In this document: in pieces, positions 51,437 through 62,801 of the stretch | Layout of the letters: each line of letters begins with the position of its first letter | How positions within the stretch are numbered: the stretch's first letter is position 1 | DNA from: Lethocerus indicus | Taxonomy: Eukaryota; Arthropoda; Insecta; Hemiptera; Belostomatidae | Length of the DNA stretch: 64,000 bases | Assembly (NCBI GenBank): GCA_019843655.1 | Contig: JACDQD010000006.1 | Span: forward strand, 20,230,246-20,294,245 | Direction: 5' to 3' | Translations under genes and position numbers: made by a program | The notes under the pieces: model-generated | Seen by the model: the letters and a program-made list of their open reading frames with translations, nothing else | What the model was told of the DNA's origin: nothing | Database searches by the model: none

Positions 51437-52262
51437 GTTCCCTTATATTGTTAAACTAATATCACGACACCGGCTCTCAAGTTCTTAACCCACAAAATTG
51501 AAAGTTACTCTCGAGTTCGCCTTTGGCACCGTTCTACAAGTCTTATTTGCCATACAGAAAAAGTCATCCTCACTCATTAATCGCTTCCAAACTGAACTGG
51601 CCGTTTCAAACGTGTCCCATCCAAAAATGAATACGGACTTTTCAGATCCTAGCTAATAACGTAATAAAAATACACGCGAGTGAAGTTCTCAGTAATTGTT
51701 TCTATTATGCAACAATTATCACCATCTTTCACTGGATTACATGAGCATTACATTATCGTGGAGTGGAGGCCGTTTTCATCTCTCGGTGCGCTGAGTCAGT
51801 CGAATTTCCTCTGCGGTACTTCCCGGGGGATGAAGATAGACATCAATGTCATCGGCGGATTGAATCCAGAGAGGTCAAATATGAAGGAATAAATCTTCCC
51901 TGCAAAGGTCTTAAGCTGCAAGATGTTGGGTTCCCCTAGAAAGGAGAGTAAGAGGCCGTTGGCCGGAAGGCGCCGAAGAGCGTTCTGAAAGTGTGAGTTG
52001 GAAACCGAGAAAGTGGTCCTCCGGGGATGAGCCCCGGCTATGTGGAGGAGGGGTTTTTTAGAGGAAGGTCCCTCTGTCGGGTCTGGCGGTGCCCTCCATT
52101 GTGAGGGCGGCGTTGCCGGCGCGTGCACCTCCCCACCTAACCCGGCAACCTGGCCCAGCCCAGAGAGTGAACGTGGATGTTGGAATGTTGATAGGAATCT
52201 TGATTCAGTTACTCTCTCGCTCTCTTTCTCCTTTCCTCCCCTTCTCCTCCATCTCTCCATCC

Positions 52263-52270
<8 letters not shown>

Positions 52271-52307
<37 letters not shown>
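52271..52307. repeat. (CT)n microsatellite in a pyrimidine-rich stretch
   Basis: A 37-bp TC dinucleotide run inside about 160 bases of pyrimidine-rich plus strand (52200-52380). It lies 80 bases upstream of an acceptor-like site at 52387. Confidence 0.95.
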
Positions 52308-52309
<2 letters not shown>

Positions 52310-52387
52310 CTCCTCTCCCTCTCGATATCCTCCCCTCCTCTTCTACTCGGATGACTCGTTTGACTATCTCTTTCTCTTCCTGAACAG

Positions 52388-52418
52388 TACTCGCATTTCT
52401 GATTCGCACCTAGGTTTG
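52388..52418 (+). other. Candidate 31-nt exon after a long pyrimidine tract
   Basis: The acceptor (ctatctctttctcttcctgaacag) is very strong and the donor (GGTTTG then gtaaga) is good. One of three frames is open (TRISDSHLGL after one leading base). The pyrimidine tract derives partly from the (CT)n microsatellite upstream, so the acceptor may be fortuitous. Confidence 0.2.
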
Positions 52419-53255
52419 GTAAGAGGCGCAGATTTCTATAATTAGTTACCGCTTCCTCGTGGACTGAGGCCTAGTACAATGCAAATTGAAGAACAAATGG
52501 CTGCATTGGTATCGAACCCGATTTGAAACCACGGAACAAACTGTAAACTGAAAAAACAGCTAGTGCATATGTTCGTTGAAATGATCACCACTTACTGGTT
52601 TCAGTGGCCGCTGATAATATATAATGAAATGCCAGTCACGATGGTGACAAACAAAATCGTGAAGGGTGAGAAATTTATTAAATTGCTCGAAAATACCCAC
52701 AAACGTAAGAATAGCTTCTGCAGACACAATTACTACGACTAAAGGTGGGGGCCATTTATTTGAAAATGCCGATCACTTATGTCGAATACGCGATCTGATG
52801 TAATTTAACTCCGCCAACTTTTACTGCACGACTCTGCGCCTTGAGCCAAGGGCCGCTGAAACTCATCGTCATTAACGAGCACTTTCATTAGAACTTGAGT
52901 TCATTAGACATTTTACAACGGTCCCCATCGGGGAGAGTATATTACGGCGAGATAGGGACGTGCGGTGAATTCAGTCGTCGGAACGTGAAGTGATTACAGT
53001 TCAATTCACCGTCGGAAGGATAATAGGGTATACGTGCTTACCAGTGAACATAGGCCAAGTAGGTGTCGAAAAGACACCAAAAAGTTATTGTTTCGATAAG
53101 TTAAGTTTCGGATCTTTGCCAAAGATCGTGTTGGCAATAATTTTACACCACTATAGGCGAGGGAAATAAAAACACACGGACGACGAAGATATATTAAATA
53201 ATAAAACTCCATAAAGGAAAGCCCCATAAAGGACGAAAACGAGGATACAGTGAGG

Positions 53256-53271
53256 GAGAGAGAGAGAGAGA
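53256..53271. repeat. Short (GA)n microsatellite
   Basis: Sixteen bases of alternating GA, directly upstream of the small open frame that starts at 53280. Confidence 0.85.
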
Positions 53272-53279
53272 CCGTTTTC

Positions 53280-53444
53280 ATGAATCCGAGCTCGGGATCG
53301 ATGTCATGCCCGCGATGTCTGAGGACACGTTTTGCCCATTATCTCTATAATGACTGTGCGTGCCCACGAGACAAACCACACGTACCACCAGGACGTCTCT
53401 CGGCACTTCTAATTCAAAAACAATTGGCTCGTGGTGAAATCTAG
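53280..53444 (+). CDS. Candidate small ORF (54 aa) with a CxxC...CxC cysteine cluster
   Basis: ATG at 53280 opens 54 codons to TAG. The product has C-x2-C at residues 10-13 and C-x-C at 26-28, with His at 20 and 34, a layout that could bind zinc. The opposite strand is also open across the same bases (53278-53472) and looks equally protein-like, so the coding strand is unclear. Upstream lie a (GA)n run and two perfect hairpins, GGTGTC/GACACC near 53066 and GATCTTTG/CAAAGATC near 53120. This suggests a possible mobile-element fragment. Confidence 0.25.
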   Translation: MNPSSGSMSCPRCLRTRFAHYLYNDCACPRDKPHVPPGRLSALLIQKQLARGEI

Positions 53445-53959
53445 CAAATGACGTCGGTCCAAATAAAAACAATTGTTTTAAGTCGGTGTAAGCTATTCGT
53501 AATGGAATATTTCAACTTCATCAGTGAAAAAGCTAAGTATCGTTTAGGGGGACATTCTCAGGTTCTAAAAATGACGGCTGACGAATCGCCCTCTAGTTTG
53601 TTAGTATTTTGATGGGGTTGTGGGGCAATTAGCTCATCGCATTTACTTGTCATGAATTCCGACTTCAAAATTGGCAGGGTTTACGGGTTATTCACCTCAT
53701 ATAAACATGCGTGCCGATAAGAGATATAATTGGGATAAGAATCGAAATATCTTCGGTAATTGTCAGCCGGCAATGTCGATGGATAATCAGGACTTTGTAA
53801 ACATTTCCAATTCATATCCCACCTGTTATGACGGTAGGCTCGTTTTATGGGTTCGACAGCCAAATACCGGATAATTGGAAGCGAGTGAGAGGTGGAGTGA
53901 GAGGAGGACTGGGTTGAAAAAAGGTTAGCACTGGCTGGGACTGGTTAAAAGTGCGGGGC

Positions 53960-54690
53960 TTTAAAGTGGTGTCCGTGGGGGCGTAGAGCGGGGTGCGCGC
54001 GCAAGGGGACTGGCCGCTGGCGCAATCTGGCGGCGTCTGGACGCCCCCACTGCAGCTAGTTGTTTACAGTGCTCGCTGGCGTACCGCCTCTGTCGGTACC
54101 ATTTTCGTTGTAGCCGGTCACAGTCGGGTGTTTTAGTTTCGAATTTTTTTTTTCTTGTTCGTAAAGAAGGCAGAAGATCTCGGGAACGGTCTTGTGGAGG
54201 GGACACCGCGGAGGCGAGGAAACTCTCGGGCCGTCGCCCCTCAGTTACTTCGATGCAGGTAAAAATTCCCGTTGTCGTTTGTGCTTTGTTATTGGTTGTC
54301 AGTTAAGCGGGTGGCGGTCGGTGTCTGCGGCGGTGGAGGAAGTGAGGCCGGCCGCCTCAGGTACGCCCCCTTTTTGACCTCGGCTATTGCGGTCCTATTG
54401 TTGTGAGCCCGAGCCGCGGGTCAATACGCGATTATGTAACGTCGGCGTCCGTTTAAACCCGGCCCCGGAATCTGTTGCCCGTCTCGAGGGAAATTGGGCT
54501 CCTTTTTGCCCGCATCCCCTCCGCCTTAAATATTAACTTTATAATTACGCCTCGGCTCCCGTAAACGGACTCGGTAAGGAGTTAAAGACGCGCGGATTAA
54601 CTTGCATATTTTATGCCTGTGCGGCTAGTCCGAGTATTATTACCGGTTCCGTGTAAGTATACGTACCCGGGTCGTGTTCTCCCGGTGAGG
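53960..54690 (+). promoter_or_regulatory. CpG-rich block, candidate promoter and first-exon region
   Basis: This block is rich in CpG and lacks long frames. Two donor-like sites follow it on the plus strand: CGATGCAG/gtaaaa after 54258 and CCTCAG/gtacgc after 54360. A third, CCGT/gtaagtat, lies after 54652. The first would leave an ATG-CAG start at the exon end. This is the pattern of an untranslated first exon with alternative donors. No TATA box is evident and no downstream exon could be joined confidently. Confidence 0.3.
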
Positions 54691-54691
54691 C

Positions 54692-54730
54692 GTTACAACC
54701 GGTTTCGGCTGTCCACCATCTTCTGCAGTG
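54692..54730 (-). repeat. Hammerhead-like repeat remnant, copy E
   Basis: The minus strand reads AGAAGATGG, four variable bases, then CAGCCGAAACCGGT, close to the family consensus. The flanks do not form stem I, and the core has lost its CTG start. It lies at the downstream edge of the CpG-rich block at 53960-54690. Its shared spacing with copies A-C argues for common origin, but it may represent a different subfamily. Confidence 0.45.
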
Positions 54731-57240
54731 AGCGGAGTCGGCCCAGAGTCGGCTCCAGAAATATAACAAAACTCGGATTCTTCCTCTGAAAGTCTTTCGC
54801 CCTCGAAGGGAAAATATTTCTAACCTAACCCGAAGTAACCTTTTAAAACGATTATACCATCTTTATATTAGTAGGGCCTCTGCAATCCTGGAGCAGTTAG
54901 TCGAATACATTTTTTTATTTGAAAGTAATAATCTATTTTGTTCCTATTAACCGTGATTTGTAGAAATACCCGATTTTTCACCCGGTAGTGTATATAACAG
55001 TGAGTCGCTGTCAAATTTTACACCACTGCATGGAATATACTAATATCTGTTAGCATCTAATTTATTTATGGTTATGCAACATCAATATTGGATTCGTATT
55101 ATTTCAATTATTGAATTAAGGGGAACAAATTGAAGAACGTCTTAATACCAGTTCATTAGAATAAAACGTCTTTCACTTTGCTTAGATATTCACCGCGGAA
55201 TACGATTACATATTACGTGTCTTTGGCAGTTTGAATATAATCTGCAATGGCGCAAGAGCACCGCTGTCCTCCTCGCTGTATATTTAGGGGAAAATTATTT
55301 CGGTTTTAAAAATAAAATTCGGTGGAAATGTTGGGAGATATAAACGCTGCGGTAATTTGTTGCCTTTTATACGTTCTACTCCGCAAATTTAATTCGAATA
55401 TTGCAACCTTTTGATCCCACAGCCCTATTTATTCGGAAATTGAGTTTAAAAATAGATCGGGCCCGGTATTTAAGACTAACTCGCCCAATGGCCTTATTAA
55501 TAGAGCTCGGCGTCTTATTAAAAGATGGGGCTTCCTCCCATTTCGGCTTCGTTTGCAGAATAAATACACTTAATTGTTTCGCACATTCGGACCCCAATGG
55601 GTTTTACACAAGCGATATCTATCAACAGCGGGTCTTTAAAATTGCTGCACAGAAACGGTCCACGAGCCAACAACTGCCGGCTGCATCACTGCTCTTCGCC
55701 TCTTCTCGAGGACCATCGATCGATATTTACTTCTCGCAGAAGGGAAGACATTTTATGCTGGAAAAAGAAAATTACAATATTAAACAACACAACGATGAAA
55801 AACAGAAAATGAATAAATTTTACAACCATTTTCAAGTTACATTTAAAATGAAATTATAGTATATGAAGGCACCATAGCGCCATAGGTTACATCTATGAAT
55901 CTTGAGTTTTGATCACGATTGTCTGTTTTTACTTTTTCTTATGTAATACTGATGACGAATAAGCCTTCTAGTTTTCTTCTTATATCGCGAACAAACTGAG
56001 ATTGTTGCCCTGATATAATTTTGTTTAAAACATGAAGTTATCCGTGGGCTAAAATAATTTAAATATTTTCCATGATCGCGATTTTATTGAGATCCGTTCA
56101 GACACATTTAGATTTGCAATTACAGGAAAACTTCGTTGAGGATCGATCCACCGACCCTCCCTCCGTTTGAACGAACCAATTTTTTTTTCTTCTCCTCCGA
56201 CATCAAACGAAAAACTGATCGAGTTAGTGCCGAGTTCGATATTCCACTTACGGTTTTTAGCGGTCCGCCAGCCTGGCTGGACGAGCCAACGCAATTAACA
56301 ACCGAATCTGTTATCACAAAACCGAGCACAAACGTCACATGAACGTCAGCGCCGTTAAGCCACGAACGGAAAATTCTATAGAGTGGACTATTGATAATGC
56401 CCGTGATCATCTTCCGAAGAATCGATTTATCTTCTGAGAGGAAACGTTTTCCTTGTGTTCCAAATTTTGGAGATTTGGAAGCCTGAAATTTCAGAATTAT
56501 TCAGAAGGTATTGTGATTTTACGAATTTTCCATTCCCTGGCTGTTCTAATTTAACATTTTTGGTTTATGCTACTTAATTTTGACAAATGACGATCACAAG
56601 TAAAATTCATATCTCTCGTATATTTAATTATTTAAATTATTCTACGTAGGGCTCTACTCCTTTCCTAAATCATGACTTATCTTCCTTATCTTCTTCAATT
56701 GTGAAAAAAGTCCAGATTACAATATTGAATGCTATAACTTCTCGATGTTTCACAGATTTTTTTATGGCTCGAAACAAAATTACGAAATGCTTTAGAAAAT
56801 AATAATAATATTCACCATAAATATTAGGCGTTTAAATTGGCAACAGTTATACTTTACTTTAGATACTTAATTTCTTGTTTCATAGTTAACCTATGAGATG
56901 CCTCGATTTGGCCTAAAAGATTTGTTTTTTAAATTCCACAGTAATTATAATTGAATTGTTATGAAGTCATTGGAATCTCTGTAATGACTCGATATTATAT
57001 ACTGGAGGGGGGTGGTTATGAAAAGTTCAATTGGCACGGAAACATCCGTGGAAGGACAATCGAGGCTTGAACATCTTTGGCTTAGCACAGTAATAACTCA
57101 AAATATTGTTTTTGGCCTTTAAAGCTTCGTATTTCTTTGTTCAGTTGCCCGCTTTAATTTGTTGGATGTTACATCAAACGATGGAATGGGCTGTGATGCC
57201 GAGTCTTCTGTTCTAGTGGAATCATTTCTGTTGCTGGCAC
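54731..57240. other. Non-coding stretch
   Basis: The frame at 55401-55859 starts at TTG and is overlapped by an equally open minus-strand frame. No motif is recognised. The rest is AT-rich. Confidence 0.4.
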
Positions 57241-60200
57241 GTGTCTTATTTTTATTCAGGTCGGAATTCTAGATTGCAGCATTCATTCTGTGAAAATAAT
57301 AATAATTTTTCGCGTCCTTATAAATATGCACTTCCATTTTTCGGGGCTCATCCTAGAATGGTAGTGGCTTCCATGTGGTCTTCATTCACGCTGGTTTGTC
57401 ACTCCAGGAATTTGGTAAAAATAAAAGTATTTAAATTTAGGATATTTAGACCTTCTTTAGTATGCAGTTCACAAAACAGCATAATGATACTTCTTTGAAC
57501 TTGTAAGTAGGCGTGCTGTTGCTCATGCGTTTCCTGACACTCTGTATTGGAACTGACTAGGGTTCTCGCCATCGGCAGTAGTGTTTAGTTGGAATCCTGG
57601 CCAAGTTAGTGTCGCAAATACCGCTATATATTTGTTCAGCCCAACCTTGACCGATACCGTAATTGTAAAACAGCGGCGTTGGCCGTGAGGTTCGCATTGC
57701 GGCAGCCGCGAGCGATCCACTAGGCGGGGGCGGCGACGCCCAGAACCAGACGCACTCTGCCTCTGGCCCTCCCAGTTATTTTTATTGCTTTTATTTTTAT
57801 TAAACTCTTTAATAGGCTGAGGCGGTTGTATAACGGCCTAGAACGTTCCGTTAACGCTTTTAACAACGGACACATTCGGTTTGAGATAGTGGCCCATCCA
57901 TAAACTTCGCCATACACCAAGTATGGCGTAACGTTTTGCGAATTTCAAATTACACGCTGTCAGAAATTAGTAAAGAATACATCGGGCAGAAAAAATAATT
58001 GAAAGGAAGGATCTGTGAGAATATCATCTCAGTTGAATAGAGCCTGACGGGATCCCAACTGAATATGGCGATTTTCACAAAGCCATTCATCGCGAATTTT
58101 TCTATTACACAATTGTTTTACATAAGACGTCTCTTGATGGGAATATTCAATTTATTTCTTAAATTTTTGGTATTTAGTAAATTTATTTGAAACAGGTTAT
58201 TCCTATGTCATGGCAGAGAGCATTTTGCAACTTATGATTCAAAGTGTCCCTTTAGATTTAAAGTGCAAAGTATACTTTTTCTATAAGTATATCGATTTGT
58301 ATGTTTAACTGCTGCTCCTATTTGTTCCTTATTTGTATTATTAATAGAAACCCCCAAATTCGTATGAATAATTCAAAATATGGTTTTCATCTTTGTTCAT
58401 CGAGCGGAAATTGGACCGCTGTCCGAGATTTCAAATCTAATCGATACCGACAGCCGCTTCTGGCCAAGCGAATTGGTTTTTTAACTCAAACCTGTATACT
58501 ATTTCTTATCGTGTCATCTCTTGAGAAGTTCTTGACATTTTTCGCTCGTGAAACTCCGCAAAAAAAGAATTTAATCTTCTTTCGAGTGCAGTTTCTCACC
58601 GCTGCAAATTTCGCCCGGGATATAACTCGTTACCGGACAATCGTCGCTTCGATTGGGCGTCGTCCAATTTTAAGGAGCTCAAAATTTATTGCTCCTTGTT
58701 TTTATTAAAATACATATTTTTAAGTGAACAATATGAGGTAAAATATATGTAATTAGGTGGTCAATATAAGTGTAATATGGTGGTGATTATATATTTTGCG
58801 TCACCTCCTATTCGATTATATAGGAACTAGAATTACGGTATACTATATTCGTTAAGCACCTCCAATTTTGTAATTGTCAAATGTATCTATATAACAATTA
58901 ATATTGCTTTTCTATTTGCTGTATAGTAAGCATACTCTGTTTCGTCTTTATACTATAAGTATGATTTTAACAACAGCTACAATTTCCGTACACATTTAAG
59001 TCGACACTGTCCACTTTAAACGTGAATGAAGTTCCATAATAAACGGAGCGAGTGAGGTTGGTACTATCAGTCGAAAATATCTTCCATTTTTTTTACTTTG
59101 CGACTACTTCATTGTCAGTAAAAATTAAATCCTGAGCCCGAGGAGCTTTGCATTAAAATGGACAGTTTCTTTTTTTAAGCTTTCGACGGGCTGTATTAAA
59201 CTTGAAACAAAAACTTTTGAATTAGATACTTTAAGTCGCATTACCATAAGTTTTTCAATCGGTCTACTCCTTCCGGCATAGCCCCCCTCCCCACCACTCC
59301 ACCTCTGCCGATCACTGCATTGCCTATCCTCTTTCTTCTTTTTGCAAAGCTTATTTGCTGCCTACTTTCGCAAACAAAAACACTTTCGAACTTGCGTGCC
59401 CTGAGGGACTGTAACGAATTTCAAATATTACTTCGCGTTAAACTTCTCGACGCGCAGTTGTACTATGGACGAAATTGTATCTGTCCCCATTTCATTATAC
59501 CTTTTATTAACCTGTTATGGTGTTGTTAACGCACTGCAATACTGTTTCAAACTTTGATTCAGAGGAAAAGCATAAACTGTTCTCTGTATGTTATACGCAA
59601 TGTCCGTTTTAGTAGTGACAATATTTTGCTGCAATTCCTTACACTATTGAGGAAATTTAACATTTTTTTAGTTTAATAACATGCACTTCGAAAAACTGAC
59701 TTGTCCGAGCGATAAGATATAGGTGCGGAAATGTTGAAAGCCCTAAGAATGGGTCGGACACGAAAATAGACTATTTTAAAATAAGAAATTATTATTCAAT
59801 ACAATTTGCGATTGAAGGCAAATTCCTGTTCATTAAAACAGGCTCCAGTGTGCTCATTAAAACTATAATTTGTTGTGGTCATACAATTCGGTAATTTATG
59901 CCGGGATGAGAATCTGCATTACCTCCTCGGGTTTCGACAATGGGAAAGTTTGCAATGGCCGTGTCCGCCCGGTGTCACTGACACCTGCTCGCCCTCGGAT
60001 CGACGAACTTCGGTCAACTGTTTAACACAAATCTATCGCATACAACACTCTTTCAGGTTATTTACCATGTACCGTCCCGCGGTACAAGTTATCATTTGGG
60101 TTTATAAACTACTCTCAAATTTAAACCAAAACCAATGATTGATAGGTCCTCCGTCATCGCCAATTAAGACACGATATTAAACACGAGCAATCTAATCCGT

Positions 60201-60500
60201 ACCAATTATTCCCGCCAGTTATTAAAACTATAACAGTGTCGGCTTCTGGCCACTAGGACTACGTGGTATGATTAGGGTGTTATGATTATTTTCGAAACCT
60301 CCTGGAGTGACTCCTGAACTTGGGAAACCATCAGTATTGACGGAATGTATTTAGGCATAGCCGGAATTATACAATCGTACAAATAACACGAAATAAAATA
60401 GTAGGAAAGTAAATTCGACTATGTAGAACTATCCCCTTCCTGAGAATAAAATTGGAATCATAATTCCTAATTTTTTTTATTTATTCAACATCAATCAGTG
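57241..60500. other. Non-coding with two acceptor-led open frames
   Basis: Strong acceptor-like sites end at 57259 (cttatttttattcag) and 59349 (ctttcttctttttgcaaag). Each leads into a plus-strand frame of 60-80 codons, the second ending in TAA at 59529. No donor, polyadenylation signal or homology supports either as an exon. A GC-rich island lies at 57650-57770. Confidence 0.35.
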
Positions 60501-62346
60501 ATGAATTTACTTAAATTTGGGATTATTTTCACGGGTCTATTATAATATCGCTACATATATATTTCTAGAATGGCAGAACAGCCATCGGCAGGAGAGACCC
60601 ATTCGCCGCCATCCTTCATCCAGGTTTATTCCGTTCCTGTTTACTGCACGCGATGAGAGTCCGCACGGGAGAGATCCCCGGTTATATGCCCGCGGTCGTT
60701 TTTTAGTTTACTACCTACAGAGATCAAGATTAGATGGGAGGGTGGGGCGATAAAAATATAAGTAAGGGGAGCGGGGGGGCTGGATGTAGGAGGGGGACCC
60801 TCTGTTTACCGGAGCGGGGCTGGAAGAGGCCGTAAACGCGACCTGGCAGAAGGGGGACACCAGAGAGGAGGATTCGAAAATAGTATCCCGTTTACTGATC
60901 GCTCAGAGATATACATTCCCTCCTATCTCCCATTTCAGTTCTCGATCCCTGTTCAAATAGGCGTTCCAAGAGTTCGTAGCTAGCATAAATTAATAGTACA
61001 CACTACCGTTGTAGTTTTGAATTTTGGCCCGTTTAGCTGGCCGTTGCATTTATTTATACGTTTGTTATTTCATTTCTGTATTTCTTCCTGCCGATTCTTT
61101 GGCTTTAAAAATAAGTGCGGAGCTTTGTCCATTAGTACAGAACAAAAATGAGTAAGTTCTTGCCTATTTGGGAAAAACATTGACACCAATATACCGAGAA
61201 ATAGTGCCATGGAAATGAATGAATGCGCCAAGGTTTGTATATATTCTATGTACTTCATGCGATGTACAGGACTAGACATCAAGAATGTATGTCAATAATT
61301 TGACTTTGCTTCATAACTAATGCCACTGATTTAAACCTATCTCCATAAAATACTTTTCATTCCGCTCTGTTCAAACTCCAACCGCATAACATTTGTGGTA
61401 TCTGTACTCTGACTTTTAAACTTAACCTCAAATATAATTTTTGGGTCCATACTCGAATCTTATGTGATTGTATCCCCCTTACTCTTAGAATAGGGAACCC
61501 GGTTGTTTTCGGTTACGGGCCATAAATTCGGGCATAGGTCGAAAAATATCCCCGCCCTCCACCGCCGCCCGAGCCCCCTCCATCGTAAACCGAATATGAA
61601 TTGCTCTTTAAAGAAACCCATCAATCACCGGGTCCTTTTGGCCCCGTTTCTCGAATTTTCCTCCTTTTTCTAGGGGCGGGGGCCAACAAAAAAAAAATTA
61701 TGGGGCTTTAGGCCATTGTTTTGCCGGATAGTGGTGGTCGTGGGGTTGGGGGGCGCTCTATCGTTAACGCGCAACTGCCTCTTTGATTAAGTCCTCTGTT
61801 TGGCTCCGGCTTCCGGATAACTGCCGCCCTCGGCATGGCCTCTTCTTACTTTTAGTGGGACGCTCCCTTAAATAAATGTTTCATTAACTCAACCTGTTTG
61901 CCAGGACTCTATTTAAGGTTTATTTACGGTATATGTTGAACGAGGAGGGGGCTCGAAAGACTTAATTCCCTTAATTTTGTAGAATTAAGTTGACCGACGA
62001 TTAAATTTCATCCCTTGGCGTATAAGCATTCTACAGGGAGAAAGTTCACTTTTTTAAAAGTGACAATTTGGCTTTTTATACTATTATTAGTGTAATAAAT
62101 ATTAATGGTAGTATATTTATTACACTGTAAAATGATTATTAATGTATAATGAATATTAAATACAAATGAGATAGAGTTAAGTATAAAGTTGTTTTTCTCT
62201 TTTGTTAGAAGGATATAAACATAACAGATCATTCTTGTATCTGTTAGACTCTAGCGGGGTATTCTGGGCCAGAATTTAGGAAACCGTCTTCTACTTGTCT
62301 CTGTGTTTCAACAATTAAGTCAAACAATTGTCTTCTCTTTTTGCAG
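60501..62346. other. Non-coding stretch
   Basis: GC-rich islands at 60650-60880 and 61500-61870 contain G- and C-runs up to seven bases. No exon that could feed the terminal exon candidate at 62347 was found. Confidence 0.4.
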
Positions 62347-62413
62347 TATACCGGGTGGTTGTTGTTCATCAGCAGTGTTGTGTAGCAGTGTTTCCTTAAC
62401 TCCTATAAATAAA
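62347..62413 (+). other. Candidate 3'-terminal exon with polyadenylation signal
   Basis: A near-ideal acceptor (tgtcttctctttttgcag) ends at 62346. Entered in phase with two leading bases, the exon reads 16 codons to TAA at 62397-62399, ending YRVVVVHQQCCVAVFP. AATAAA follows at 62408-62413, only nine bases after the stop. A second frame is also open for longer. No matching upstream exon was identified, so the gene is unproven. Confidence 0.3.
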
Positions 62414-62801
62414 TATGGAATTGTTTCTTCCTTTTCTACCTTTTTACTGTTACTGATTGATTCGGTCTGTCTTCGGTTTACGCTGCATGTAAAAATACAG
62501 ATGCGCATGTATAAATAAATGACTTACACGTACATCAATATAATTCGCGCTCTTAGCCGCAGACGGTTGTTTCGTGCTGTTAAACGTTCGTTTCTCTCCG
62601 AGAAATATCGTCGCAAAAGTTCACGGCTTTTGAATCGTGTTGGAACGAGGCTGAAATGTACCGAAGGCGGCGTGAATAGTGTGTGTGTGCAGAGGAACGG
62701 CCTTGCTCTCTCAGGACGTAGGTGGGCTATCTCCCCGCTCGAATCAATGGGATACACTTCCTGTACCCGCCATAGAGAGCCACGCGTGTGTGACAAGAAA
62801 A

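Larger units (their letters stand above)
51437..53279. other. Mostly non-coding; simple repeats and anonymous frames
   Basis: A minus-strand frame at 51796-52260 is open across GC- and CT-rich DNA. Part of it (about 51800-51990) looks protein-like but has no recognised family. The (CT)n tract and the candidate 31-nt exon lie here. From 52420 to 53000 nothing is seen. Confidence 0.35.

Noticed and set aside
55401..55859. 152-codon plus-strand frame
   Set aside because: Begins at TTG and the minus strand is equally open over the first half. No motif, splice context or homology was recognised.
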